A stretch of DNA of 64,000 nt from Arbacia lixula. Its lineage: Eukaryota > Echinodermata > Echinoidea > Arbacioida > Arbaciidae. The translations under genes and the position numbers were made by a program. The stretch lies in NCBI GenBank assembly GCA_963669155.1, contig OZ022583.1, positions 18,345,694 through 18,409,693 of the forward strand, in the 5' to 3' direction. Shown here in pieces: positions 26,271 through 38,800 of this stretch. Below the pieces are notes generated by a model. That model saw only the letters and a list, made by a program, of their open reading frames with translations. It ran no database searches and was not told the DNA's origin. Positions within the stretch are counted from its first letter, which is position 1, and each line of letters starts with the position of its first letter.

Positions 26271-27788
26271 CTCCATCCCTCACCCTCGAACATTACATTT
26301 CTTACCATGACACTTATTCATTTACAATAGAAATAATCTTTTAATATACAAAATATTTTTTGAATTTTACATATTCACACTGCATTAATATCATGGCGGT
26401 TCATTAAAAAATAATTAGTATCCATCATAAAACCACAAATTAACAAAATGACTTGATTGGTAATTCATTGCACAATTTTTCATTTATAAATACAAAGATT
26501 TTCTTATCTGATTAAGCAACACACATCAGCAATCGTACCTAGTAAGCACTTTGTTGGAGAAAAACACTTTATCAATTAACTGCACAGCTCAAACATCAAA
26601 CGGGGAGCAGAAAATCTACCAGTAGCTTTCTCAAAAATCTGCAAAGAAATGTGCTGCATTCCTGATGACAAAGTGAAAGACAGCCATTTTAAGCATATCA
26701 AACGCTAAGAGCCAGATTCTATGGTGAAATGAAAAGTTCAATGTCTTACATGATCTATCATGGTTATTTTCACTTGATTACGACTTTTTGACTCTTAATG
26801 GGTTCATTCCAGATTTTGAACATCCAAGTTATCTCAACAAGGACAACTGAAATATAATCTCAATGTATAAAAGAACAAACATTTATGGAGATGTCCAGTG
26901 AAAATACTAAATATGCAAAATGCAAAACATATCAAATGTATAGTAACAAATGCAATGTATAGTAAAGCAAACAAACATTGCGATGACAGAATCAGAATTT
27001 CTGTTAAATCATGTCAACATGAGAACCCCTGGTGGAAGAGAACTTCCACCAGAAAAAAATCATACAAGAAAGAACATAGATATATTAAATTAATTTTAGC
27101 ATTGTTTACTGACTTTTGAGAATTTTTTCCTTAAATATCATCATTCTTTTTCCATGTAGTGATCCATGTTTGGTGGAATGGGATCATTGAAAATGCATTT
27201 ATTGTGAAAAGACATATTTTGGGTATTTTTTGTACATTTTGTACAGAGTACATTGACCTTTAACCTCTGTCCAATGTGACTCCAATTCCACATAATTCAT
27301 TGGTTTAATGAATTATATACAGGTTCAAGTTTGCAACTAATCTAAAAGATCCATGTATTGTGTAAACAAATTTGGGACAACTGCCATGGCTGGCCATACA
27401 ATACAAAAACATGCCTTCATCTACTTTGTGGTGGAGACATACAGATAAATGTCACATTAGTCATACAAACTACCACACAATATCATTGAGCCCATTAGCA
27501 AACAATGAAGGCACTGAAAGGAAGAGTTGCACATTGAGAGTTTTTTTGTGCATAAATTAAATATTGTACAGATATTTTGATGATTTATGAGAGAGATGTT
27601 AACTCTTTGCGTGCCAGGTGTGCATATGCTGTCATCAATAATTCACACAAATTCAAATGAGCAGCATTTAATCTGCCACAAAAAGGGTTAATTTGGCAAT
27701 TAAGTTGTTTATTTCTGTGTACTAAAGAATGACACTGGCCTTGATGGTGTTAATGAGCCGAGGACAGCCATGATGGATAGGCAGGTCT
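26271..27788. other. Intergenic between PIGL and LDHD, nothing recognised
   Basis: AT-rich, with only short reading frames of no known family. Confidence 0.45.
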
Positions 27789-27916
27789 GGGCCAGGTTGC
27801 ATTTAGATTTTCAATCATTGTAACTTACCACTGATGGTAACTACCATGGTTACAGCCAATGGACTGTCATTTTTGCACCTGGGGCCATAATTGAAAACCT
27901 ATATGCAACATGGCCC
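27789..27916. mobile_element. Hairpin MITE (GGGCCATGTTGCATAT family), copy 2
   Basis: It starts GGGCCAGGTTGCATTTAGAT and ends ATATGCAACATGGCCC, with a diverged loop. It is less symmetrical than the copy at 13614-13752. Confidence 0.8.
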
Positions 27917-28119
27917 AGGAGGTGTTACTATGTGCATGGAACCTGAGATGGCATAGGCTGAAGCCAATGCATGTCCTTGATTTAGCTAGTAGTAATAATA
28001 GTAGTAGTTTATTTCCTACTCACATCCAGGTTGTGTGTTGTGTGAATGGTGCCAGGGCCCGAATTCAGACTTCAAGCTGGATGTCAGCACCCATAAACAT
28101 AGCTTAGGTTCTATTCTGT

Positions 28120-28765
28120 GGAGAACTAAAACCTAGACTACTTTATGGTACAGAAGCCTACAAGCACGCTACTCTAAGCGCGATAGTCTACAACCTAGAC
28201 TACCTTAAGTAAAGTAGCCTGCAAAGTAGGCTTCCATGCATATGGTAGCCCAGAACTTAGGCTTTCCTAGGCTAACCCAAGTACAGTACATCAGTCAAGG
28301 TCCTAGACTCTATCCTTTGTATACTATCCTAGGACTTATTAAACTACTTTTTAGTAGAGTAGCCTAAATACTAGACTACCCTAGATAAGGTAGCCTAAAT
28401 ACTATAGCTTCCCTGGATACAGTAGCCAAAATACTAGGCCTCCTGGAGCACATTAGCCTAAATCCTAGTCCACTTCCAAAAAAGAAGCCTAAAAACTGTA
28501 CTTGGTCAAGGTCTTAGACTAAATCCTCTGGATACTAGCCAGAACCTAGGCCAGTTTTGAGTACAGTAGCCTAGAACCTAGGCTACCCAGAGTTAGGCAG
28601 CCTAAGACCTTGGTTACTTGGAAGACAGTAGCTTAGAGCATTGGCTCCCCGGAGTGCTGTGGCCGAGAACATAGACGACCTCGAGTAAAGCGGCCTAGAA
28701 ACTAGACTTCCGTAGACTAGAAACTAGACTAGAAACTCGACTCGAAACTAGACTAGGGCAGCAGC
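28120..28765. repeat. Degenerate minisatellite abutting the LDHD stop codon
   Basis: About 15-20 imperfect units of roughly 35-45 bases built on AGTAGCCTAGAACCTAGGCT and ACTAGACTACC. The last unit (CAGCAGCCTAGAGAACCT) overlaps the LDHD stop codon (28766-28768). It probably forms the first part of the LDHD 3' UTR; a - strand AATAAA lies beyond it near 28008. Confidence 0.8.
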
Positions 28766-31700
28766 CTAGAGAACCTTGCCGGGGTTCATGATGTTGAGAG
28801 GGTCGATAGTCTGTTTGATCTGCTTCATCACGTTGATCCCGACATCGCCGATCTCCTCGATGAGTAGCTGCTTCTTGCCCAGACCAATGCCATGCTCACC
28901 GGTGCAGGTCCCTCCAACGGATAAAGATCTCCTGAAATGTGATCAGAGGGATACACATACTGTTACTCATACCAGCCTCATAAAAGCTATTCATCACTTT
29001 GGGGACTCCAACTTAAACTAGAGTTTACATACATCCATTCAATAATTACAGCTCATTCTGTTGCAAAATGAATTACAGGTCACCAACCTCAAATATCTGC
29101 AAGTAAAATACTAGTAGAATCAGCATATTGGCAATACTCTTAAATTTAAATAGCCATATTTATGAATTTGATTGATATTTTATGTTAATAATGTAAGAAA
29201 ATTTGTGGACTTGCTTATTTAATTTTATTGTTAAAATTTTGCTCACATGTCTTTTACCATCTCTTTTCTAGAATAAAAAAAAGGATGCAAGTTCTGGTAA
29301 AGCACTTTGATCTTATTTTTCAAAAGCACAATATAAGAAACAGATATTAAAGCATGTCGTGACCAAATTTGAGCTTGCACTTTTCTAGATGCTTGTATAC
29401 CAATGTTGCACAATCTTAGAATGTTTTATCAAGGGTAATATCTCCCTTCTCACAATTCTGCTTGATCGATATCTAGACATGCATTTTGAGTCTAACAAAC
29501 TGTACACGAAGCAAAATCATTAAGCACATCTTATCTTGAACTTTATTTGCAACTGTTTAAAAAATTGAAATAAAAGTTCTTCCATGATTGGCTCTCAAGC
29601 TATTGCATAAACAGCCAACTCAGATATCCACCTTTTTTAATGTATGAAATTTTATATAAATAATGTGAAAACAATCATACAAGTTAGATATCTAAAAAGG
29701 AGACTTACCTTCCCAGGATGTTGGTAAATTCTTTTGCTTTCTCAATCTCGTCCCCCTCCCTGTCGAGCATCAGAACACAGTGGAAGTTACCGTCCCCTAC
29801 GTGGCCCACTATGGTGTCTGCAAGGTGCAAATAATAAGACAACACAATATGAGCAATGTGTGTCATACAATGACTTCCACACTTCATCCCATTGACAAAA
29901 TGCTTTACAAACCAAACACAGCTGCACACAACAATTTTCATAATAATACATATTTTTCCCCTTTTTACATATTCATGTGTGATCTGGATACTCACAGAGA
30001 AACCCAAATCTCTTCAGGTCTTCAATCGTGTCCAGAATTACCTCAGGCATCTTGGAGATAGGTACGCACACGTCGGTAGACAAACCCTAAGGACATGAGG
30101 AAAGAATATAAAACACACAAGTAGTTCAAAGAAGTCACTGAGAGAGCAGTCTAGATGTAAGGACATGTGATTTCCTTCTTCTTTACTGAGCATATGTAGT
30201 TGCGGGCTGTTTTTTTTTTTGTTGTGTTTTTTGGAGGATTTATGATTTAATCACTACCAGTAGTCACTCCAAATGAGGATCATTTGAGGGCAAATAACTT
30301 TCAGCAAGTTTCTAAAATGCACAATACATGAATTTAAGACCATTGGTAAGAAGATTGCTCACAATAACCTTTTTTGGAAGGCTTTTTGTCTTCCCAGTAC
30401 AGTATATTCCCGGTTAACCATATTTTTTTCAAACACGTACCTTGCAGCCAGGTTTGAGAGCAAGACTAGCATACCAGATGTCGTGTCTTGCCTTCCATAG
30501 TTTGTTTCTTTCCTCCATCTTCTCCGCCCAGGTGAAGTTGGACCCGCCATTGTAGGCTATGATCTCTCCTGAATCAAACAGACAAAGAGAAAACACAATT
30601 TACATGATAAGAATCATAATGATATCAACAAATATGCCCTGGGCGATCTGGGCTCCGTAACATAAAGGTTTGCGATTAATCGCAAAATGACAATGGCCAA
30701 TCAACATCATTGTTGCATGCGCTTTTCGTTCAAAAGACCGATCAGAATTTGTCTTTCAAATCTGCAATTGATCGCAAAACTTTATGTTATGGGGCCCTGA
30801 TCGTTCTATCTTACCACAGGTAGGATGAAGGGGAACAATCAGGAGAAAAAAGTTCCACCAATGATCCTTGGAATATATTTAATGAGGTTTTTCATTGTTA
30901 GGTTGCGTTCATAAAACACTTTTTTGCCCTAGAATCATGATTAGAATTATGATTCAAAATGCATTTCTGCAGAATCACGATTGCGTTCAGACGAAATTGA
31001 ATCTAAACATGATTCACAATGCAAGCGTGAAACGCGGAAAAAGGGGCATTTGGAAACGCGTTTCTGCAGAATCACGTTCGAAAAAAGGTGCTTGATCGCA
31101 ACTGTGTTTTGAATCATGATTCTATGACGTCATTGTGTCGGCCTATTTCCGGTGCTCGTCAAACAGCCCACGTAGAAGTCAGAAAACACACGTGGATCGG
31201 CCCAAATCCGAGTAGACACGTGATTGGAGAGAAGGTCGTCTGAACGCTAATGCTGTCGTCATCGTGATTCATGTTTGCGTTTTGAATCATGATGGTCGCA
31301 TGAACGCAACCTTAGACAATTTGGATCTGACAATGTGTGTGTATGAGATAAATAATTCAGAACACAACAATGGTCACTGTGCATCACACATGCCAGCCTG
31401 CAACTTCTTTTCTGCCAGAAGCATTATGCATTAATAATGACACTGTGATGGCAGTTGCTCATGGATTAACAGGTGTGATACACAATCAATGGTCATTGTT
31501 GTGTTCTTTTTTTATCATCTCATACAAACAAATCTTGAGGTCCATGTCAGAGCCTGTCTCTACAAAAAGTGACATCCCTTGACTTCATGATTATGTCAAT
31601 TTCAGCTTGATTTGAGTTGAACCTGATTTTTAATAGTTTTTCAAAAGGTCGAGTTTTTTTAACACCAAGTAGTATTAACCTGACACTGAAAGGAGGAGGA

Positions 31701-34700
31701 AAGAGGTATGTGTATGAAAACAAGTGAAATGGCTGTGGGCAAAAGGAAGGAATACAGACAGACAAGCGGAGACAAGCATTGATAAAAGGAGGGAAATGTA
31801 GGATGGGAGAAGGAATGGGAAAGTCAAAGAGGGAGGAAAAAGGGAGGGGTGTAAGAGAGCAAGTGAGAAGGCTGAGGGAGAAATACATGATTAGGAAGAC
31901 AGAAGAGTTCCTCACCGACAGTATCGACCTGGGACTGGACGCTGGCATCGGATCCATGGAACTCCAGGAAAAGTGTAGGAGCCAGCACGTTCTCCAGCTT
32001 GCTGTACTTATTGGTCGCATCCACCGCCTTCTCATCAAGGAATTCTACACATGAAGGACATCAAACACATACATCAAATAACCCTCTTTACTTTATACTT
32101 CTTTCTCACATCGTTCTTTTTTTTCTGATCTCTAGAATACTGAAGTGGTGTCATCATATCCATTGTTACGACAGCTCCTGATTCTAAAGAGCACCACTCC
32201 AGTGAGGCTTTCACTACCTGACACTACAGTTAGGCACTTCCCAGTATGAAAAGTTATCTGCACTTCTTTATTCTGAGGGAAGGTCCTAAAGAGCATTTTC
32301 TTCAATATACATTGGCATTTACACAATTTCCTCTTTAAGGCCTGCAAAAGGAATACTGGTAGATCCCATTTCATCATGACAACAATCGGTCAATACACGG
32401 CCGTAACACTCAACATACCGATTCACATAATAAACGAGGCTCATATCACACCGACTGCTGTGATTTACCTATTCTGGCTATGGGTACTCCACACTGCAGA
32501 ACCTGTATGACCGCGTCTACGGCCTCCTTCACGGTATCAAAGGTACAAACTGCAGACATCATCTGAATTATGACATGGAAGAAAAATAACGAGAACTAAG
32601 CTGGAGTAAAATCGCTTCTGGGAATGAGGGGGAACAGTGTGGCACATTGGAAGAGAATTTGTCTCTCAATGGCAAGGCCCTGGGTTCGAGTCCCACACAA
32701 GTCCTTTGCAAAAGAGCCAGCGTTGTGTGTTTTCGCGCTTCCCCCTTTGTGGGAAAACACTCCATCCCTCGAATAGGACGCTAAATGGAGGTACTTTATA
32801 CGCCATATATTTCATGGGGTTATTTTCGCGAATTTCGCGAGTCGGGTGCTTTTCACAAATTTAGCAACATGCAGAACTACGAATACGACGTGCACGAGCA
32901 CATATATACTAATAATATAGTACCTCACGATCACGAATTTGACCACTCGGGAAATTGATAAGAAGTCCTAATTCGCGAAAAATTAGACTCGCGAAATATA
33001 TGGGGTATACGGTATATAACAGCCACACTCTATGAACGTTAAAGAACCCAATTCACTTCTCGATTAAGAGCAGGGTGAAAACCCGGTGGAGTGAACAGAA
33101 AGCCTCTCATAAAAATTGGGTGAAAGATGCTGACCCCCTGTGGTTCATCCGAGAAGGCTGTTCAGCCTACAAACGGTATCAAACAGGCATTAAGAGTGCC
33201 ATACCAAAGAAGAAGCTTCTGGGAATGCACAACTGCTTCAAGTACTCCCTAGTTCCAAGAGCACTTGCAAAATGGAATTTCCTTCCAACACACAGTGGCT
33301 GTATTCCCATCTGTAATTGGAGATTTTAAAGAAAAACTCCAAGGGTTATTAATATTGGTAACATTAAAGGTGTTCGGCCCAAACATTTTGAGGATTTGTG
33401 ATACAATCACTAATTAAATTTGAGGGCAAATAACTTTCAGCAAGATACTAAAATGGACAATATATGAATTTAAGACCATTGGCAAGATGATTGCTCACGA
33501 TCACCTGTTTGAAGGCCTTTTGTTTTCCTAGTACAGTTTATTCCCTTTAAACTTCCTTGGTAAATTAAGGCCCATCCAGAAATCAAAGAAGGACAAACGG
33601 AAGACTACAATACCCACCACTTCAGGTAGGCCAAATATTTTCAGCGTTGCCTTGGTGATAACACCCAGTGTTCCCTCTGATCCTACAAAGAGGTTTGTCA
33701 GGTTATATCCTGCTGAGGACTTCCTGCAACATGTGGAAACAAACTCTGATTATTCAGTTCGTGCTCATTTCACCGATTCTGACTAATCATGCTTAACAGG
33801 GAAGCATAAACGCAGAAGTGATGTGTACGTGTTTAAATGACGTCATCTCAAAAATAACAATAAACCCGTAAAGCGCATTTTGGATGAGCGTTTACAATCA
33901 GCGTTTCAAAATGCTGATTCTGCCTTCGCAAATTGAGCAGAAACACACCCTATGTTAACAATGTTTATTTTAAATGTTAATTTACATTTACGTTGAATGT
34001 GAAAAACAAATGCAATAAAATAAAAGAAAATTTTCACAGTGCATAGAAGAAAACACTTCTCTTAGAATATAATAAACTCAAAAGTGACTTTTAATGGGTT
34101 TGTATTCAGGACTACATGGATGTTTGGTCAGGTCTTCTAAATATAAGGCCGAATGCCAGCATATCTTTGCACTAAAAATATAATTTTGAACCTTGCAATG
34201 TAAGCGAATCAATAAGATTGATCTTATTAAATGGATACTCCACCCTAAATGTAAATTGTTTTTGATAAAAGCAGAAACATATAAGAAACATATTAATGAA
34301 GGTTTGACAAAAATCTGAGAAAAGAATCAGAAAATTATGATTGTTTAAAGTTTTCATTTAATGACGCCATGTGCGAGATGCTCTCCTATATGTTGTGTAA
34401 TTATTTTGAAAATGTAGATTTTCCTCTAAAATAGAAGTATTATTTTACCTGTGCATTGGATACATCATTAGAAACATGTTTTTATATACACTCCTCAGGA
34501 TAAAAATCATTCCTTCATCAAAATCAGAAAAAGAATAATTCATCGAATCATACAGGACACAACATATGGGAGAGCACCTCATATGTGAAGTCACAAAATT
34601 TTAAAAGATCATGCCTTCTTATTTTTTTATTGATTTTTGTTAAACTTTCACTAATATGTTTCTTAATATGTTTCTTCAAGATGGACTACCCCTTTAACAG

Positions 34701-35668
34701 CGATATATCTTGTCAGCTTTTAAAGAAATTTAATCATGTATAGTACATGCATAACTCCAACTTTGCTTTGCATTAAAGAAGGAATCCTTCACTCGAATCC
34801 TACACAGGATACAAGTTAAGAATTATATTATATTAAGTTAAGAATTATATCAAAATTCCTGAAGAGGGGCAATTCATTAGATCTATAATATCCATAAATG
34901 AGACCATAATGACTCATAGCCTTGTGTATGTTTCCGCAGGAACTGGACACTCCTAAGTAATGCTAATTTGGTCGCCTGTACAGATTTTTAAATGGTAACT
35001 TTTAACTGTTAGTTACAGTAATCGTACAAAACATGGCTACTATGACTATTACCACATATGCTACTGCTTCTATTACGGATCACTACTCCTACAACTATTA
35101 CTGATTTCTACTTCTACAGATATGCTTCCATGGAAACAGGACACTCCCACATTACGCTACCTTGGACGCTTGTCTTGCCCAGCTGTGTGGAGGATGGATC
35201 CGTCCGGTAGCACCACCTCCAGGTTCATCACGTTCTCCTTCATGGTGCCGTACCGCACGGCGTACGTCCCCGACGCCCCCGTGGCCGACATGCCGCACAG
35301 CGACGCATCCGCCCCTGGGTCTGAGCAGATTTAGGAGGGGGTGGGGGGCATAAAAAGGGATTTGATCAAAGCCATGTGAATATTCTCTGTTTGCCTTGCA
35401 TGCTCGCTTGCTAGATGCCTCATCTGATCCAAACATTGGTCACTATGTTTCTGCAATAACTTCTTTCTTTTTTAATGTGGTTGAAAGTTAGCCTAGTGTT
35501 ATGTGATATAAGTCTTTTTAACCTCTCACTACTACTACTACTACTACTACTATTACTACTACGACGACTACTACCTTCTACTTCTTCTGATTCTACTACT
35601 TCTATTTGATCAAGCATGCTACTGCTACTACCACTACAACTACTACTACTACTACAACTACTACTACA

Positions 35669-35717
<49 letters not shown>

Positions 35718-35787
35718 ATACTACTACTGCTACTATGACTAGTACCTTCTACTTCTTCTGATTCTACTACTTCTATTTGATCAAGCA

Positions 35788-35862
<75 letters not shown>

Positions 35863-38800
35863 TACCTTCTACTTCTTGTTATTCTACATAAGTACTTCTT
35901 ATTCTACTACTTCTATTTGATCAAGTATACTAACCAACAGGGAACCAGAGACCATGGTCTTTGAGATAGTGGTTCAGACCTAGCCTAGTCACGCCTGGCT
36001 GCACCGTCACTGTAAAGTCATCTGCATGGAACTGTGTGACTTGGTCCATCTTGGTCAGGTCTAGGCATACTGCACCCTGTAAAGGAGGGATTGAGGAGGG
36101 GGAGGGGGAGCAGTGGATACATGTTACGTAACATAGTCATGAATACCGCCCACAATATTGAACTTGGGAAAATAAGTTTGCTTATGCCAGACAAAATGGT
36201 GCTCTATCTGATTTGTGTATTAATGGTGATTTAATCCACAAATTACACATTCAGGCCAGGGTAAACTAGAACAATTCGACTGCCACGCAGTCGATAAATA
36301 TGCCTCCGCCTCTTTGCTATTCTCAGAAAATGTGTATGTTTGGTGGGCAATGTACCATTGCTCCTATGTGAAATGAAAATATCACATTTTCTTTTTTCAA
36401 GTTTAGCTAAGTTTGTTCATTGACTTTTGACCTCTTATTTCTTTGACTTCCAATCTAACCAGTCTGTCTAAATCCATCCTTGCATCAAGTTTATTTAAAA
36501 TTAGCCAATTTGGGGTGAAGTTTATTGACCTTTGACCTTTCAGGAATTTTACCTAAACTTCACCAGTCTACCTCCATAAAGTGATACATCTCTGTAACTA
36601 GGTTTGGTTTGAATTGAATCATCAGTATTGGATTCAATATGAAAAATATCTATTTGGGGGCAATTTTTAGCCAATTTTGGCAAAGTTTATTGACCTTTGA
36701 TCCCCGACCTTTGAGAGATTTCACCGAAAATGTCATCAGTCTAGCAGTGATCCATCTTTGCACCATGTTTGGTTGGTATTGCTCCATTGGATTTGGATAT
36801 ATTTTTAAAAATCACTTTGGGGGCAATTTTTAGCTAATTTTGGCAAAGTTCATGGACCTTTGACCTTTGAACTCTCAGGAGTTTTACCTAAACTTTCACC
36901 AGTCTGCCTCCATGAAGTGATACATCTCTGTACCATATGTTTAGTTAGAATTGTGACATTGGATTTGGATTTGGAATTATTGTGAAAAATATCAATTTTT
37001 GCAAAGTTCATTGACCTTTGACCTCTGACCTTCCAGGAATTTCACGAACAATGTCACCAGTCTACCCCCAAGTAGTGATCCATTGTTTCACTATGTTTGG
37101 TTGGAATTGCACCATTGGATTTGGATTTATTGTGAAAAATTTAAAGTTTGGGGCAATTTCTAGCCAATTTTGGCAAAGTTCATTAACCTTTGACCTCTGA
37201 ACTTTCAGGAATTTTACCAAAAATGTCACCAGTCTATCCACTAGTAGTGATCTATCTTTGTACCATGTTTAATGGAAATTGCATCCTTGGATATGGATTT
37301 ACTGTGAAAAAGGTAGATTTTTCATTGACCTTTGACCTCTGACCTTTCAGGAATTTTACCAAAAATGTCACCAGTCTATTCCCAAGTAGTGATCCATATT
37401 TGTACCGTGTTTAATGACAATTGCATCCTTGGATTTGGATTTATTGTGGAAAAGGTCATTTTTGGGGAATTTTTACAAAGTTCATTGACCTTTGACCTTT
37501 AACCTCAATCAGATTTGACCCCAATTTTACACACTTCATTAGTTTTATGCAATACATACATGAACCAAGTTTGAAGCAAATCTGCTTGACGGTTCTCAAG
37601 ATATTGCCTAAACGGATTCGGGACGGACGGACGGACGGACAACCCGAAAGCATAATGCCTCCGGCCACTTCGTGGCGGAGGCATAAAAAGGTAATACCAC
37701 TCTGATAAATATAAAGTTATATCAATGAAACTTTAAAAACAAATCTGACTGGCAAAAGATTCCGAAAGAAACCTGACATACCATAAGGTAGTAATACTTG
37801 TTTCAACACCACAATCACTTCAAATTGTTCATCATTATTGAAATCATTTTCTTTAAAATACACTAATGGTCAGCTAAAATAGGAGAATTAATGCAAAAGA
37901 GAAAAATGGGAGAAAAGGAGAAAGAAGAGGATGCAGGATTATGGAAGAAATAGGTGAGCGGGAGGGGAGAATTTACCCAATATCTTTGTTAGACATAAAC
38001 ATAAACAGCGCAGCATATCAAATAAAACATAGTAGAAACATAGAATGTGTGTTTATAAGCGTATTACAAAGTTTGCTTTATTATTTGAATGGCATGTAAT
38101 GAGTTAATGACTACTTCAGGTGAAAGAATTCTAGGTGGATGCAAAATAACTTTAAAGGGAATATACTGTACTGGGAAGACAAAACGAGCTTTCAAAAGGT
38201 GATCGTGAGCAATCTTCTTGCCAATAGTCTAAAATTAATGTATTGCCCATGTTAGAAATTTGCTGAAAGTTATTTGCCCTCAAATGATTCACATTTGGGG
38301 AAATCAGTGATTAAATCATGTCGATTGTTCAGCCCAAACATTTTGAGGATTTGTGATTTGATCACTGATTACTCCAAATGTGGATCATTTGGGGGCAACT
38401 AACTTTCAGCAAGTTTCTAAATCGGACAATACATGAATTTAAGACCATTGCTCACGATCACCTTTTGATGGCTTTTTTTGTCTTCCCAGTACAGTATATT
38501 CCCTTTAAGGTCAAACTGCACAAAGCTTTGTTTAAAATGACAGAGAGCAACAGCTGAATATGCGGACAAATTTTTTTTTTAAGGGTGGAGTGGGGGATCA
38601 CATACCAATATCAATGCAAATTAAAACTAAAGATATCCGATTGCCTCTATTTGACTGGTATGCCTCCATCCTCCTGCGTGGACACCAAAATATTGCCATA
38701 ATCCTTAATAGTAAAAGTTTGTTATTGTCTAATGCATGGCAAACTTGATATAGGATTATTAAAGAGCATGTACTGTACTGGGAAGATCTTCTTGCCGATG

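Noticed and set aside
35527-37510. Regularly spaced repeats that could suggest a CRISPR-like array
   Set aside because: These are simple trinucleotides and degenerate 105-170 bp tandem units in a eukaryotic intron, with no conserved short repeat and no unique spacers.
37610-37690. Hairpin at the end of the DR1 element considered as a Helitron 3' end
   Set aside because: No CTRR terminus follows the hairpin, and no TC start or AT target is visible.
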